In this document: in pieces, positions 8,821-17,138 of the stretch
Numbering within the stretch: position 1 is the stretch's first letter
Layout of the letters: each line of letters starts with the position of its first letter
NCBI GenBank assembly: GCA_022822625.1
Contig: JAJEAV010000056.1
Location: forward strand, 1 to 34,267
Direction of reading: 5' to 3'
Length of the DNA: 34,267 nt
Source: Gammaproteobacteria bacterium
Lineage (GTDB): Bacteria > Pseudomonadota > Gammaproteobacteria > Arenicellales > Poriferihabitantaceae
Translations under genes and position numbers: made by a program
Notes under the pieces: generated by a model
What the model was told of the DNA's origin: nothing
The model's input: only the letters and a program-made list of their open reading frames with translations
The model's database searches: none

Positions 8821-9420
8821 TTACTGATAGTTGCCTATCTGGTGAAGCGGAGGACAGCCATGAACCTGAATGTTGAGGACCTCCTCGGTGCCGTAGATCG
8901 CATGGTGTCTACCCTGTAGCGTACGACAGATTTTTACGTGGGCGACACGGTCGCTCCGGATTGAGGCACGCTCTCGACCCAGATCATGAGAGCTGACAAG
9001 GGGGTCCGAGTTTCCTGTCAACTTGCCTGCCGATCTCTCGTCAATCCAGCATGAACAACCTGCCACGCCCAGTGGCAAACACCTCATCTCCCCAATTCCC
9101 CCCTGAGACACTTCAGGAAACACTGTCCGGAAAGGAAAACCGACTCCGATTACAGCCTGCCTGAACCGTTCCGGTACAATCCGGCACATCCGTCCAGACG
9201 TCCTGAAACAACCGCAACACAATTCAACCCGAAAAAACAGGACAAGAATCGACAAGATGGCCTGGTCCTGTGGAGAAGATAACCCATATCGTCCCAACCG
9301 GCTATCCAACACCCCCTGTATCCCAATGATACTGGCCACGATACTGCACCAAAAAGAACCGTCCGCGAACATGGCAAATTCATCTCTCCAATGACTTGTA
9401 ATAGGGGGTGGTGGTATCAT
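8821..9420 (-). CDS. Unrecognised ORF, doubtful
   Basis: A 199-codon minus-strand frame covers a stretch with no other gene, between sodN and a membrane-protein gene on the other strand. I recognise no motif in it. Composition is odd: many Cys, Arg and Ser residues and no clear hydrophobic core beyond a short SILVLFF segment. The ATG has no clear ribosome-binding site, and the frame overlaps the upstream region of the plus-strand gene starting at 9454. On the plus strand, a short frame after GGAGGACAGCC (8861) encodes MNLNVEDLLGAVDRMVSTL and then stops, so the region could be the remains of an older gene. A chance frame is quite possible. Confidence 0.2.
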   Translation of the reverse strand: MIPPPPITSHWRDEFAMFADGSFWCSIVASIIGIQGVLDSRLGRYGLSSPQDQAILSILVLFFRVELCCGCFRTSGRMCRIVPERFRQAVIGVGFPFRTVFPEVSQGGIGEMRCLPLGVAGCSCWIDERSAGKLTGNSDPLVSSHDLGRERASIRSDRVAHVKICRTLQGRHHAIYGTEEVLNIQVHGCPPLHQIGNYQ

Positions 9421-9453
9421 TCAATATTCATGTCAACATGCTTGTTGGGGAAT

Positions 9454-9984
9454 ATGACTACCCTGTTTCCGAAGATTGCCCTATTTCTGAATATGTGCCT
9501 GTTCCGGGTAAAGCCCGAGGACCTGCCCGTCTCAAAAAACCTGCTGATACACTGCATCGCAGCAACGACTGTCGTATTCATGATACGCAACATCATGCTG
9601 ACAGACAGCAGTGGTGCAGTGGTTTATGCACTGATTCAAAGCACCATGCTGGGAGTTAGTCTGTACCTGTTTCTCAAGATGTATAAAAAAACCGAGCGCT
9701 GGCTCCAGTCTGCTTCCGCACTCTATGGCTGTTCGGCCTTCATGGTCGCAATTGCGTTACCGATTCTGGCCTTCGCAGGACCAGATGTGATCTTTGATCC
9801 GACATTCGATCTCACCAAGATACTCGTAGTCGTCACCAGCCTGTGGTACTTCATCGTTACCATCTTCATCCTCAGGGAAACACTGGAAATCAGCAATTTT
9901 GGCGGTTTCGGAATGGCCATTCTTCTAGAGGTCATGATCGGTCTTTCGATGGCCGGAATAACCGGTCTCACGGGGCCCCTGTAA
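9454..9984 (+). CDS. Small integral membrane protein upstream of mpl
   Basis: The protein has 176 residues and about four hydrophobic spans: around residues 30-45 (LLIHCIAATTVVFMI), 52-72 (AVVYALIQSTMLGVSLYLFL), 87-110 (ALYGCSAFMVAIALPILAFAG) and 120-175 (VVVTSLWYFIVTIFIL, then MAILLEVMIGLSMAGITGL). It is an inner-membrane protein of unknown function. I chose the ATG at 9454 because GGGG lies 6 nt before it; the frame is open upstream to 9391, but those residues look non-coding. It ends 1 nt before the mpl start, so the two are probably co-transcribed and translationally coupled. No domain recognised. Confidence 0.75.
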   Translation: MTTLFPKIALFLNMCLFRVKPEDLPVSKNLLIHCIAATTVVFMIRNIMLTDSSGAVVYALIQSTMLGVSLYLFLKMYKKTERWLQSASALYGCSAFMVAIALPILAFAGPDVIFDPTFDLTKILVVVTSLWYFIVTIFILRETLEISNFGGFGMAILLEVMIGLSMAGITGLTGPL

Positions 9985-9985
9985 A

Positions 9986-11341
9986 TTGAAAATCTTTATC
10001 GCAGGGATATGCGGCACCTTCATGGCCGGCATTGCCCAGATCGCTGAACAGATCGGGAATCAGGTAAGCGGATGTGATGACAATGCCTACCCGCCGATGT
10101 CTACCCGTCTGGCCGATGCCGGAATCCAGGTAAAAAGGGGATATAACCCCGACTACCTCGATGAAGATATAGACCTGGTTGTCATCGGCAACGTACTCTC
10201 GAGAGGAAATCCACTGATTGAATCAATCCTTGATAGAGGGCTAGCCTACACCTCTGGCTCACAGTGGCTGCATGATCATGTTCTTACGCACCGAAAAGTG
10301 ATTGCCATCGCCGGAACGCACGGAAAAACGACCACCGCATCCATGGTCGCATGGATACTATCCGAGTGCAATATGGACCCGGGCTACCTGATTGGCGGAC
10401 AACCTGGAAACTTCATGAAAACAGCAGAACTGGGGGCCTCGGAGTGGTTCGTGATCGAGGCGGATGAGTATGACTCGGCATTTTTCGACAAGCGCTCGAA
10501 ATTCGTCCACTATCACCCGCATGTCGCAGTACTCAACAATCTTGAGTTTGACCACGGGGATATTTTTGACGATATCAAGGATATCAAGAAACAGTTTCAT
10601 CACTTCCTGCGAATTGTTCCACCCAACGGAATAGTGGTTGCTAACCAGGATGACCACAATATTCCGGATTTGTTGGACATGGGTTGCTGGAGCCGGGTCG
10701 AATTCACCTCATTGCGTCAACATCAGACCGACTGGCATGCCAAGGCGCTGACCTGCGATCATTCCCAATTTGATGTCTACAACAAACAACGGAAAGCCGG
10801 TCATGTGAGTTGGCAATGCATAGGGGAGCATAACCTGCGAAATGCACTATCTGCGATTGCAGCTTCCCATGCTACCGGGGTGGCAATCGATAAAGCATCT
10901 GCTGCCCTGGAAGAATTCATTCCTGCGAAACGGCGTCTGGAATGCATCAACAAAACCGAGACCCTTTGCCTGTATGAGGACTTTGCCCACCACCCTACGG
11001 CAATTCGAGTGACCCTCGAAGCCTTGCGCAGCAAGCATCCGAACTCCAGTGTCACAGCGATCATCGACCCCAGCTCAAACACCATGTCTTGCGGGATGCA
11101 TGGCAATGCCTTGGGCCGCTCCTTGAAGGATGCTGATCAGGCAATATTCTATGCTCCCCGGGAACTCGGCTGGAATCCCGATGCATTGGAAACCAGTACT
11201 CCGATCATCACCTGTCAAACCCGTGAACAGGTTCTTGAAGCACTGCAATTGAACTTGGCAGACAATAGCGTTATTATCTGCATGGGTAATCGAAGTTTCG
11301 ATGATATCCCGGCGTGGCTTGGACAACATCTCAAACCGTAA
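9986..11341 (+). CDS. mpl: UDP-MurNAc:L-Ala-gamma-D-Glu-meso-DAP ligase
   Basis: Mpl ligates recovered murein tripeptide to UDP-MurNAc during peptidoglycan recycling in the cytoplasm. The Mur-ligase layout is clear: an N-terminal nucleotide-sugar domain (FIAGICGTFMAGIAQIA, residues 3-19), the ATP-binding loop AGTHGKTTTASMVAW near residues 110-124, the central motif VIEADEYDSAFFDKRSKF, then NNLEFDHGDIF and the C-terminal domain with YEDFAHHPTAI. The length of 451 residues is normal for the family. The start is a TTG at 9986-9988, one base after the stop of the preceding membrane-protein gene, and fits the family N terminus (KIFIAGICGT). An unusual start plus tight spacing suggests coupled translation. 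Confidence 0.95.
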   Translation: MKIFIAGICGTFMAGIAQIAEQIGNQVSGCDDNAYPPMSTRLADAGIQVKRGYNPDYLDEDIDLVVIGNVLSRGNPLIESILDRGLAYTSGSQWLHDHVLTHRKVIAIAGTHGKTTTASMVAWILSECNMDPGYLIGGQPGNFMKTAELGASEWFVIEADEYDSAFFDKRSKFVHYHPHVAVLNNLEFDHGDIFDDIKDIKKQFHHFLRIVPPNGIVVANQDDHNIPDLLDMGCWSRVEFTSLRQHQTDWHAKALTCDHSQFDVYNKQRKAGHVSWQCIGEHNLRNALSAIAASHATGVAIDKASAALEEFIPAKRRLECINKTETLCLYEDFAHHPTAIRVTLEALRSKHPNSSVTAIIDPSSNTMSCGMHGNALGRSLKDADQAIFYAPRELGWNPDALETSTPIITCQTREQVLEALQLNLADNSVIICMGNRSFDDIPAWLGQHLKP

Positions 11342-11388
11342 ACCTGAAATCGTATCAATCACTCCGATCATTAATCCCGTACCTGATT

Positions 11389-12081
11389 ATGAATAACACT
11401 CGAAAATTTGTAATGCAACCGGCATTCGCTGCCGTTTTCGGTATTCTGGCCATGCTTGCATTAACAGGCCCGGTACAATCCCAGAGTATTCAGCCCGAAG
11501 AAGCCTTCATCAAGGATGGGCACTACACGGAACTTGAGCAGGTTCAGCCGGTTCAAACCGGAGACAAGATCGAGGTACTTGAAGTATTCTGGTATCAATG
11601 TCCGCATTGTTATCGATTGCACCCAGTCATCAATGAATGGCTGAATACCAAGCCGGATACTGCCGAATATATCCCCATGCCGGTCTACTTCAATGAGGCG
11701 CGTAATGAATTTCCAGCACGGGCGTTCTATACCTTCGAGGCTCTGGACAAGCTCGAGCCACTGCACAGCATGATGTTCCATGCCATTCATGACGAAAGAC
11801 GCTCTTTCAGAAACAAGGAAGACCTGGCAACCTGGGCTGAACAATATGATGTGAGCGGTGAAGATATCATCAATACCTTTGACTCCTTTGCGATCGACAG
11901 CAAAATCAACTTTTCAAAGGTCATGACTCGTCAGTACGGCATTACCGGTGTCCCGACCATCATCATTGATGGGCGGTACATGACATCCGTATCCCATGCG
12001 GGAAATCATGAAAACCTGATTGATGTAATCAATTTCCTGATTGAGAAAGCACGTCAGGTTCGCCTCGAACTCGCCAAGTAA
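11389..12081 (+). CDS. dsbA: Thiol:disulfide interchange protein DsbA-like
   Basis: DsbA introduces disulfide bonds into periplasmic proteins. The protein has 230 residues. A signal peptide covers residues 1 to about 32 (AAVFGILAMLALTGPVQSQ). A thioredoxin fold with DsbA insertion follows. The active site is CPHC at residues 71-74 within EVFWYQCPHCYRLHP, the same dipeptide as E. coli DsbA, and the cis-Pro loop is GITGVPTIIIDGRY. I chose the ATG at 11389 because the open frame upstream to 11314 overlaps mpl and lacks signal-peptide character; an ATG at 11413 is also possible. It follows mpl by about 50 nt on the same strand. It may act on exported Cys-containing proteins made here, but no link is shown. 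Confidence 0.93.
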   Translation: MNNTRKFVMQPAFAAVFGILAMLALTGPVQSQSIQPEEAFIKDGHYTELEQVQPVQTGDKIEVLEVFWYQCPHCYRLHPVINEWLNTKPDTAEYIPMPVYFNEARNEFPARAFYTFEALDKLEPLHSMMFHAIHDERRSFRNKEDLATWAEQYDVSGEDIINTFDSFAIDSKINFSKVMTRQYGITGVPTIIIDGRYMTSVSHAGNHENLIDVINFLIEKARQVRLELAK

Positions 12082-12103
12082 CCACTTGCCGAAAAACCCG
12101 TCA

Positions 12104-12121
12104 GGATTTTGTAGAAAATCC
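12104..12121. repeat. Short perfect hairpin before the GDPD gene
   Basis: GGATTTT and AAAATCC form a perfect 7-bp stem with a GTAG loop in the 47-nt gap between the DsbA-like gene and the GDPD gene. It is followed by no T run, so it is not a standard terminator. It could reduce read-through or affect mRNA stability, or it may be chance. Confidence 0.3.
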
Positions 12122-12128
12122 ACCACGG

Positions 12129-13058
12129 ATGCGGAATCAGCCGACAAACCCGAAAATCCCGCAAAAACCAAAAATTCACGGACATCGGGGAGCGCGGGGA
12201 CTCTATCCCGAAAACACGCTACACTCCGTCTCGTCTGCCGCCAGACTGGGATCAGATGCCGTTGAAATTGATGTCTGGGTCTCCAGAGACGACAGGCTGA
12301 TAGTTCACCATGACCCGACACTCTCTCCGGCCATCGCTCGAGATGCAAGTGGATTATGGGTTGAAGAAGAATTGCCAATCCGTGACTTGAAGACAGTCGA
12401 TCTGTCCAGATACGACGTTGGACGAATCAAACCAGACTCGGCATATTTTGCCAGGTTCCCCGAGCAGACACCTTGTGATGGACAGACCATCCCATCGTTC
12501 GAAGACATCGTCAATCTACTTCGGAAAATGGATGCCGACATTGAAATCAATATCGAACTGAAAAGTGACACTGACGACCCCTCCTTGATGCCTCCGGTCG
12601 AACAATACATCGATATCGCAACCAGGGAAGTCCTGGATCTCGGCATTGTTGATCGAGTCCTTGTGCAGAGTTTTGACTGGCGACTGCCACTTGGCATCAA
12701 GTCCAGACTGCCTGATATGAGGATTGGGTTGTTAAGCGATCAGGCTAGCCACCATGAGTATTCGGGCGATCAAAACCCTGGCCCAGAGCCATCAGATAGT
12801 GACGGCAGGTTAAATGACCTGCCGCATATTGTGGCTGAACTGGGTGCCGATGTCTGGTCCCCGAACTTTGTAGACATTGACGCCGATCTGCTTGCAAAAG
12901 CACATCAACACGGACTGGAAGTTTGCGTCTGGACAGTCAATCGCATCCAGCATATGCAGGATATGATGAACCTGGGAGTCGATATCATAACCACCGACTA
13001 CCCGGATCGTCTGATTGACCTCAGATCCTGCCGGACAACCCAGGCAAGCCCTGACTGA
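12129..13058 (+). CDS. Glycerophosphodiester phosphodiesterase
   Basis: GDPD enzymes hydrolyse deacylated phospholipids such as glycerophosphocholine to glycerol-3-phosphate and an alcohol. The protein has 309 residues with the family motifs in order: HGHRGARGLYPENT (His19, Arg20, Glu28), then AVEIDVWVSRDDRLIVHHDP with the metal-binding Glu and Asp and the second catalytic His, EINIELK near residue 140, SFDWRLP, and the C-terminal VWTVN plus GVDIITTDYPDRL. No signal peptide is seen, so a cytoplasmic UgpQ-like role is likely. It could supply glycerol-3-phosphate and phosphate from lipid headgroups, which fits a phosphate-scavenging cell, but no Pho-box is visible before it. The ATG at 12129 has a weak ribosome-binding site. 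Confidence 0.92.
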   Translation: MRNQPTNPKIPQKPKIHGHRGARGLYPENTLHSVSSAARLGSDAVEIDVWVSRDDRLIVHHDPTLSPAIARDASGLWVEEELPIRDLKTVDLSRYDVGRIKPDSAYFARFPEQTPCDGQTIPSFEDIVNLLRKMDADIEINIELKSDTDDPSLMPPVEQYIDIATREVLDLGIVDRVLVQSFDWRLPLGIKSRLPDMRIGLLSDQASHHEYSGDQNPGPEPSDSDGRLNDLPHIVAELGADVWSPNFVDIDADLLAKAHQHGLEVCVWTVNRIQHMQDMMNLGVDIITTDYPDRLIDLRSCRTTQASPD

Positions 13059-13085
13059 AACAGGTTCATAAAGTTCGACTCCTGA

Positions 13086-14609
13086 TCAGTGCTCGCCACC
13101 TTGCTTGAAGTTGAACATGGCACCCGCCCGGATTCCCGATGGCCATCGTGAAGTAATGGTTTTCAGCTTGGTATAGAACCGTACACCCTCAGGCCCATGA
13201 ATCGAATGATCACCAAAAAGTGATCGTTTCCATCCACCAAAGCTGTGATAGGCCATCGGAACCGGTATCGGAACATTAACCCCTACCATACCGATCTGAA
13301 TACGATTACAGTAATCCCGTGCCGTATCGCCATCCTTGGTGAAAATCGCGGTTCCATTACCGAATTCATGCTCATTGACAATTTTGACCGCCTCTTCATA
13401 GCTCTCGACCCTGACGATACACAGAAATGGCCCGAAGATCTCCTCTCGATAGATGGACATATCGGTTTTCACATGATCAAAAATAGTCGCGCCCACAAAA
13501 CACCCTGATTCATGTCCGGCAATCTGCAGTCCACGCCCGTCACGAATCAGGGCTGCCCCTTCTTCTACGCCTTTTCCGATATAGCCCTCGATGCGGCTTT
13601 TTGCATCGGGGGTAACCACCGGACCCATTTCGGCATTCTCGTCAGTGTAGGGGCCGACTTTTAACGTATCGAGTCTGGGCATCAGTTTTTCAAGCAATGC
13701 ATCTGCAGGATCATTACCCACGGAAACGACCACGGAAATTGCCATGCATCGCTCACCGGCCGAACCATAGGCGGCCCCCATCACGGCATCTGTCACCTGC
13801 TGCATATCTGCATCCGGCATGATCACCATGTGATTTTTCGCTCCACAGAGCGCCTGAACCCTCTTGTTATGGGCAGTTCCCTGATGATAGATATACTCGC
13901 CAACCGGCGTTGAACCTACAAAACTGATCGCCTGAACCCGAGGGTCGGTCAATAGGGTATCGACGGCCTCCTTGTCTCCGTTGACCACATTCAGCACATT
14001 CTCCGGCAAACCGGCTTCCGTCATTAATTCGGCCAGTCTGAGTGGGCATGAGGGATCCCGCTCAGAAGGTTTCAGGACGAACGTGTTACCACAGGCAATG
14101 GCAACCGGAAACATCCACATCGGCACCATGGCAGGAAAGTTGAAGGGAGTAATGCCTGCACAAACGCCGAGCGGTTGGCGTATGCCCCAGGAGTCTACGC
14201 CATCTGCAACGCTTGCCGAATATTCACCTTTCAGAAGCTGCTGGATACCGCAACAGAATTCAACGACTTCAAGTCCGCGAGTAATTGAACCCTTGGCATC
14301 TTCAATCGTTTTGCCATGCTCACTCGAGACCATCAGAGCCAATTCATCCATATGCCTGCGAATCAGTTCCCTGAAGTTGAACATCACCTGTACTCGCCGA
14401 CCAGCCGGAGTAGCCGACCAGCCTGGAAAAGCATCTGCAGCGGACTGTATTGCCTGTTTGACTTCCTGCTCACTGGCCAGCGGTACCTGTTTCATTACCA
14501 TGCCAAGGGCCGGGTTGTAGACATCGCCAAAACGCCCGCTTTGACCATCAACCCTCTGACCGCCAATATAATGATGCAGCTTTGCACAATCAACTGATTC
14601 GTGTTTCAT
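13086..14609 (-). CDS. mmsA: Methylmalonate-semialdehyde dehydrogenase (CoA-acylating)
   Basis: MmsA oxidises methylmalonate semialdehyde or malonate semialdehyde to propionyl-CoA or acetyl-CoA with CoA and NAD+, releasing CO2, in valine, beta-alanine and inositol breakdown. The protein has 507 residues. Family features are the N-terminal HYIGGQRVDG, the NAD-binding GITPFNFPAMVPMWMFP, FVGSTPVGEYIY, LCGAKNHMVIMPDAD, the catalytic Cys288 in GSAGERCMAIS, and the C-terminal VPIPVPMAYHSFGGWKRSLFG with FYTKLKTITSRW. The CoA-acylating subgroup is supported by the GAKNH and SAGERCMA contexts. It is convergent with the GDPD gene (27 nt apart) and divergent from a MocR-type regulator 210 bp away, which may control it. 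Confidence 0.95.
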   Translation of the reverse strand: MKHESVDCAKLHHYIGGQRVDGQSGRFGDVYNPALGMVMKQVPLASEQEVKQAIQSAADAFPGWSATPAGRRVQVMFNFRELIRRHMDELALMVSSEHGKTIEDAKGSITRGLEVVEFCCGIQQLLKGEYSASVADGVDSWGIRQPLGVCAGITPFNFPAMVPMWMFPVAIACGNTFVLKPSERDPSCPLRLAELMTEAGLPENVLNVVNGDKEAVDTLLTDPRVQAISFVGSTPVGEYIYHQGTAHNKRVQALCGAKNHMVIMPDADMQQVTDAVMGAAYGSAGERCMAISVVVSVGNDPADALLEKLMPRLDTLKVGPYTDENAEMGPVVTPDAKSRIEGYIGKGVEEGAALIRDGRGLQIAGHESGCFVGATIFDHVKTDMSIYREEIFGPFLCIVRVESYEEAVKIVNEHEFGNGTAIFTKDGDTARDYCNRIQIGMVGVNVPIPVPMAYHSFGGWKRSLFGDHSIHGPEGVRFYTKLKTITSRWPSGIRAGAMFNFKQGGEH

Positions 14610-14695
14610 GATTTAATCCAATAAAATTGCCAAGGTGTCCGACAAGTTATGGCCTGACCCTGCGCTTGTTCAATCATTGGTGAACATACAGTTGG

Positions 14696-14719
14696 CCGAT
14701 CTGCCTTGCAAGAGGTCGG
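14696..14719. promoter_or_regulatory. Imperfect dyad in the mmsA/MocR divergent region
   Basis: The arms CCGATCT and AGGTCGG flank a perfect CTTGCAAG palindrome. A perfect TATAAT (14733-14738, plus strand) lies just downstream, suited to a promoter for the regulator gene. The dyad is a candidate operator for the MocR-type protein; direct proof is absent. Confidence 0.4.
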
Positions 14720-14819
14720 AGAAATTCGAGTATATAATGATTAACAGTTGAACAGAACATGCTGAACCCCGATTTCCCCAAAAAATTCGCTCTCTCCACA
14801 AAATTCCCTGCAAAATGCA

Positions 14820-16304
14820 ATGACCGAGTATCTGTTTCAGCTTCCCAAACACAGCGAGGGAACACTGCAGTCCAGAATCCAGGAAATGATCGCCAATCAT
14901 ATTCTGGATGGATATTTTGATGTTTCCCAACCGTTACCATCCAGCCGTACACTTGCCAGACAATTAAACGTTGCCAGAAACACGGTTATCTTTGCCTATC
15001 AGACACTTGTCGATGATGGATTGTTGGTAACTCGGGAACGAAGCGGCTACTACGTCAATCAGAATGTGCTAAAGGGACGTGTCCATGTTCAACCTTATCA
15101 ACAGGTCATTCAACCCGGTGGCAACGTTCAGTGGGACCACAAGTTAGCTGCTTTCCCGGGAGAACTCAGACAGAACAGCAAGCCCGGCGACTGGTACAAA
15201 TATCCATATCCGTTTATATGCGGCCAATATGACCATAGCCTGTTTCCGATTTCCAACTGGCGAATATGCGCAAGGCATGCTGCATCGATCCAGTCGATAC
15301 ATCAATGGAGTCGCGACCGGAATGATCAGGACAACCACGAGTTAATTGAACAAATTCGCCAGAAACTGCTGCCTCGTAGGGGCATCTGGGCAGAGCCTGA
15401 CGAACTGCTGATTGTCATGGGTGCCCAGCAGGGGATATTTCTGGCTGCACAGTTATTGCTGAATTCGGACAAGGTTGTGGGGCTTGAAACGCCGGGTTAT
15501 GTCGATGCAGAAAATGTCTTTTCGATGTTTACCCCTCATACTGCCCGATTTGAAGTGGATAGTCAGGGGATTGTCATCAACGACAGGTTGTCAACTTGTG
15601 ACTGCCTCTACACAACACCCTCGCACCATTACCCAACCACGGTCACCATGTCACTGGAACGTCGTTTCGAGCTTCTGGAAAAAGCCAGTCAGCATGACAT
15701 CATCCTGATTGAAGATGACTACGAATGGGAATCCAACTTTATTGGCGAACCAACACCCGCACTCAAAAGCCTTGACCATGATGGACGTGTCATCTATATC
15801 GGAAGCCTGTCCAAAACCCTGGCTCCCGGCATCCGGCTCGGATATCTGGTAGGACCGAGTGAGTTCATTCGCCATGCACGTGCCTTGAGACGCCTCATGG
15901 TTCGTCATCCACCGAACAATAATCAGGTTATCGTTGCCGAGTTCATCAAGCGCGGCTATCATGATGCACTGATCACACGCCTAAGGAGTGTACTCAAGGA
16001 ACGCTGGTCATTATTGGGTGACATGCTTGAGTCACACTTTCCCGGTGAAATCCGAAGATCAACGTTTGGCGGTTCATCATTCTGGATCCAGGGACCTGAC
16101 CAGTTAAATGCCGATGAATTGGCTCTGACAGCGAAAAGACATGGCGTCTTGTTTGAGCCGGGTAGCGTGTTTTTTCACCGGAACGACTTGCCCAGGCACT
16201 TTTTTCGAATGGGGTTCTCCTCGATTCCTTCCGAAAGCATACCCGGAGGCGTAAAGCGGCTCTCCCAGCTCATGGATAGATGTCTGAACATGAAACCGGA
16301 CTGA
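14820..16304 (+). CDS. MocR-family GntR/aminotransferase transcriptional regulator
   Basis: MocR proteins fuse a GntR winged-helix DNA-binding domain to a fold-type-I aminotransferase-like domain that binds PLP and acts as a sensor. Residues about 10-80 are the winged helix (QPLPSSRTLARQLNVARNTV, YQTLVDDGLLVTRERSGYYV). Residues about 110-490 are the aminotransferase part, with GAQQGIFLAAQLLL, the PLP-facing Asp in LIEDDYEWE and the Schiff-base Lys in YIGSLSKTLAPGIRLGY. The 494-residue length fits PdxR, TauR and GabR. Its divergent neighbour mmsA suggests control of a pathway that makes malonate or methylmalonate semialdehyde, such as beta-alanine breakdown (inference). No clear Shine-Dalgarno precedes the ATG. 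Confidence 0.9.
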   Translation: MTEYLFQLPKHSEGTLQSRIQEMIANHILDGYFDVSQPLPSSRTLARQLNVARNTVIFAYQTLVDDGLLVTRERSGYYVNQNVLKGRVHVQPYQQVIQPGGNVQWDHKLAAFPGELRQNSKPGDWYKYPYPFICGQYDHSLFPISNWRICARHAASIQSIHQWSRDRNDQDNHELIEQIRQKLLPRRGIWAEPDELLIVMGAQQGIFLAAQLLLNSDKVVGLETPGYVDAENVFSMFTPHTARFEVDSQGIVINDRLSTCDCLYTTPSHHYPTTVTMSLERRFELLEKASQHDIILIEDDYEWESNFIGEPTPALKSLDHDGRVIYIGSLSKTLAPGIRLGYLVGPSEFIRHARALRRLMVRHPPNNNQVIVAEFIKRGYHDALITRLRSVLKERWSLLGDMLESHFPGEIRRSTFGGSSFWIQGPDQLNADELALTAKRHGVLFEPGSVFFHRNDLPRHFFRMGFSSIPSESIPGGVKRLSQLMDRCLNMKPD

Positions 16305-16448
16305 CAATCCTGAACCCTGGAATTCGATGTCTTGAGATCTGACAGAATATTTACCGATCCATCTCCCAATATGCATAATACTTATATGGTAAAAACCTCT
16401 CTCGAAAACCCATGATTCCTAATAATTTCGTGATTCACTTGCAACATT

Positions 16449-17138
16449 ATGGCCAAATCCACAATACTCATCGTTGAAGATGACGAAGCACTCTGCGAGA
16501 TGCTACGGTTCTTGCTCGAGCGTAAAGGCTATCATGCCATGAAAGCCAGGGACGCCAAGGGGGCGGACAAATGCATCAAGAAAAAAATTCCGGATCTAAT
16601 CCTGCTCGACTGGATGCTTCCGGGCATGGATGGCACTGATTACGCACAAAAGCTGAAATCCCAGCCGATGACGCTCGATACCTGCATCATCATGATAACC
16701 GCCAAAGGCGAAGAGGAAGACAAGATTAAAGGACTTGACCACGGTGCTGATGACTACATCACCAAGCCATTCTCGACCAACGAGCTACTTGCCAGAATCC
16801 GGGCAGGACTTCGCAGAAACCGGCCTCAGCAAACAGGGGAACCGATTGTCTACAAGAATATCGCAATTAACCCAAACGCCCATACGTTAAAGATCAACGG
16901 TCAACTTGTTGAGATCGGGATCAAGGAATTCGAACTCCTGTACCTGTTTATGCGAAAGCCGGACAGAGTCTACAATCGCTCTCGATTGCTCGATCAGATC
17001 TGGGGCAAGGACAGCTATGTCGATGAACGGACCGTGGATGTCTACATTCGTCGGCTAAGGTCCATCCTTGAAAAGCACGATCACCACAAACTGATCAAGA
17101 CTGTAAGGGGTGTTGGGTATAGACTTTCGACCGCTTGA
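16449..17138 (+). CDS. phoB: Phosphate regulon response regulator PhoB
   Basis: PhoB is an OmpR-type response regulator that, when phosphorylated by PhoR, activates Pho-regulon promoters. The receiver domain (1 to about 120) has Asp11 and Asp12 in the acidic pocket, the phosphoacceptor Asp54 in LLDWMLPGMDG, Thr84 in MITAKG and Lys106 in ITKPF. The winged helix (about 130-229) contains GIKEFELLYLFM, DQIWGKDSYVDERTVDVYI and VRGVGYRLS. The length of 229 residues matches E. coli PhoB. Identity as PhoB rather than another OmpR-type protein rests on the following phoR and nearby pst genes as well as the sequence. Its TGA overlaps the TTG start of phoR. Confidence 0.94.
   Translation: MAKSTILIVEDDEALCEMLRFLLERKGYHAMKARDAKGADKCIKKKIPDLILLDWMLPGMDGTDYAQKLKSQPMTLDTCIIMITAKGEEEDKIKGLDHGADDYITKPFSTNELLARIRAGLRRNRPQQTGEPIVYKNIAINPNAHTLKINGQLVEIGIKEFELLYLFMRKPDRVYNRSRLLDQIWGKDSYVDERTVDVYIRRLRSILEKHDHHKLIKTVRGVGYRLSTA

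Noticed and set aside
16330..16380. CTGACAG-N4-TTTACCG before phoB as a possible Pho-box
   Set aside because: The second unit matches poorly and there is no further repeat; not enough to call.
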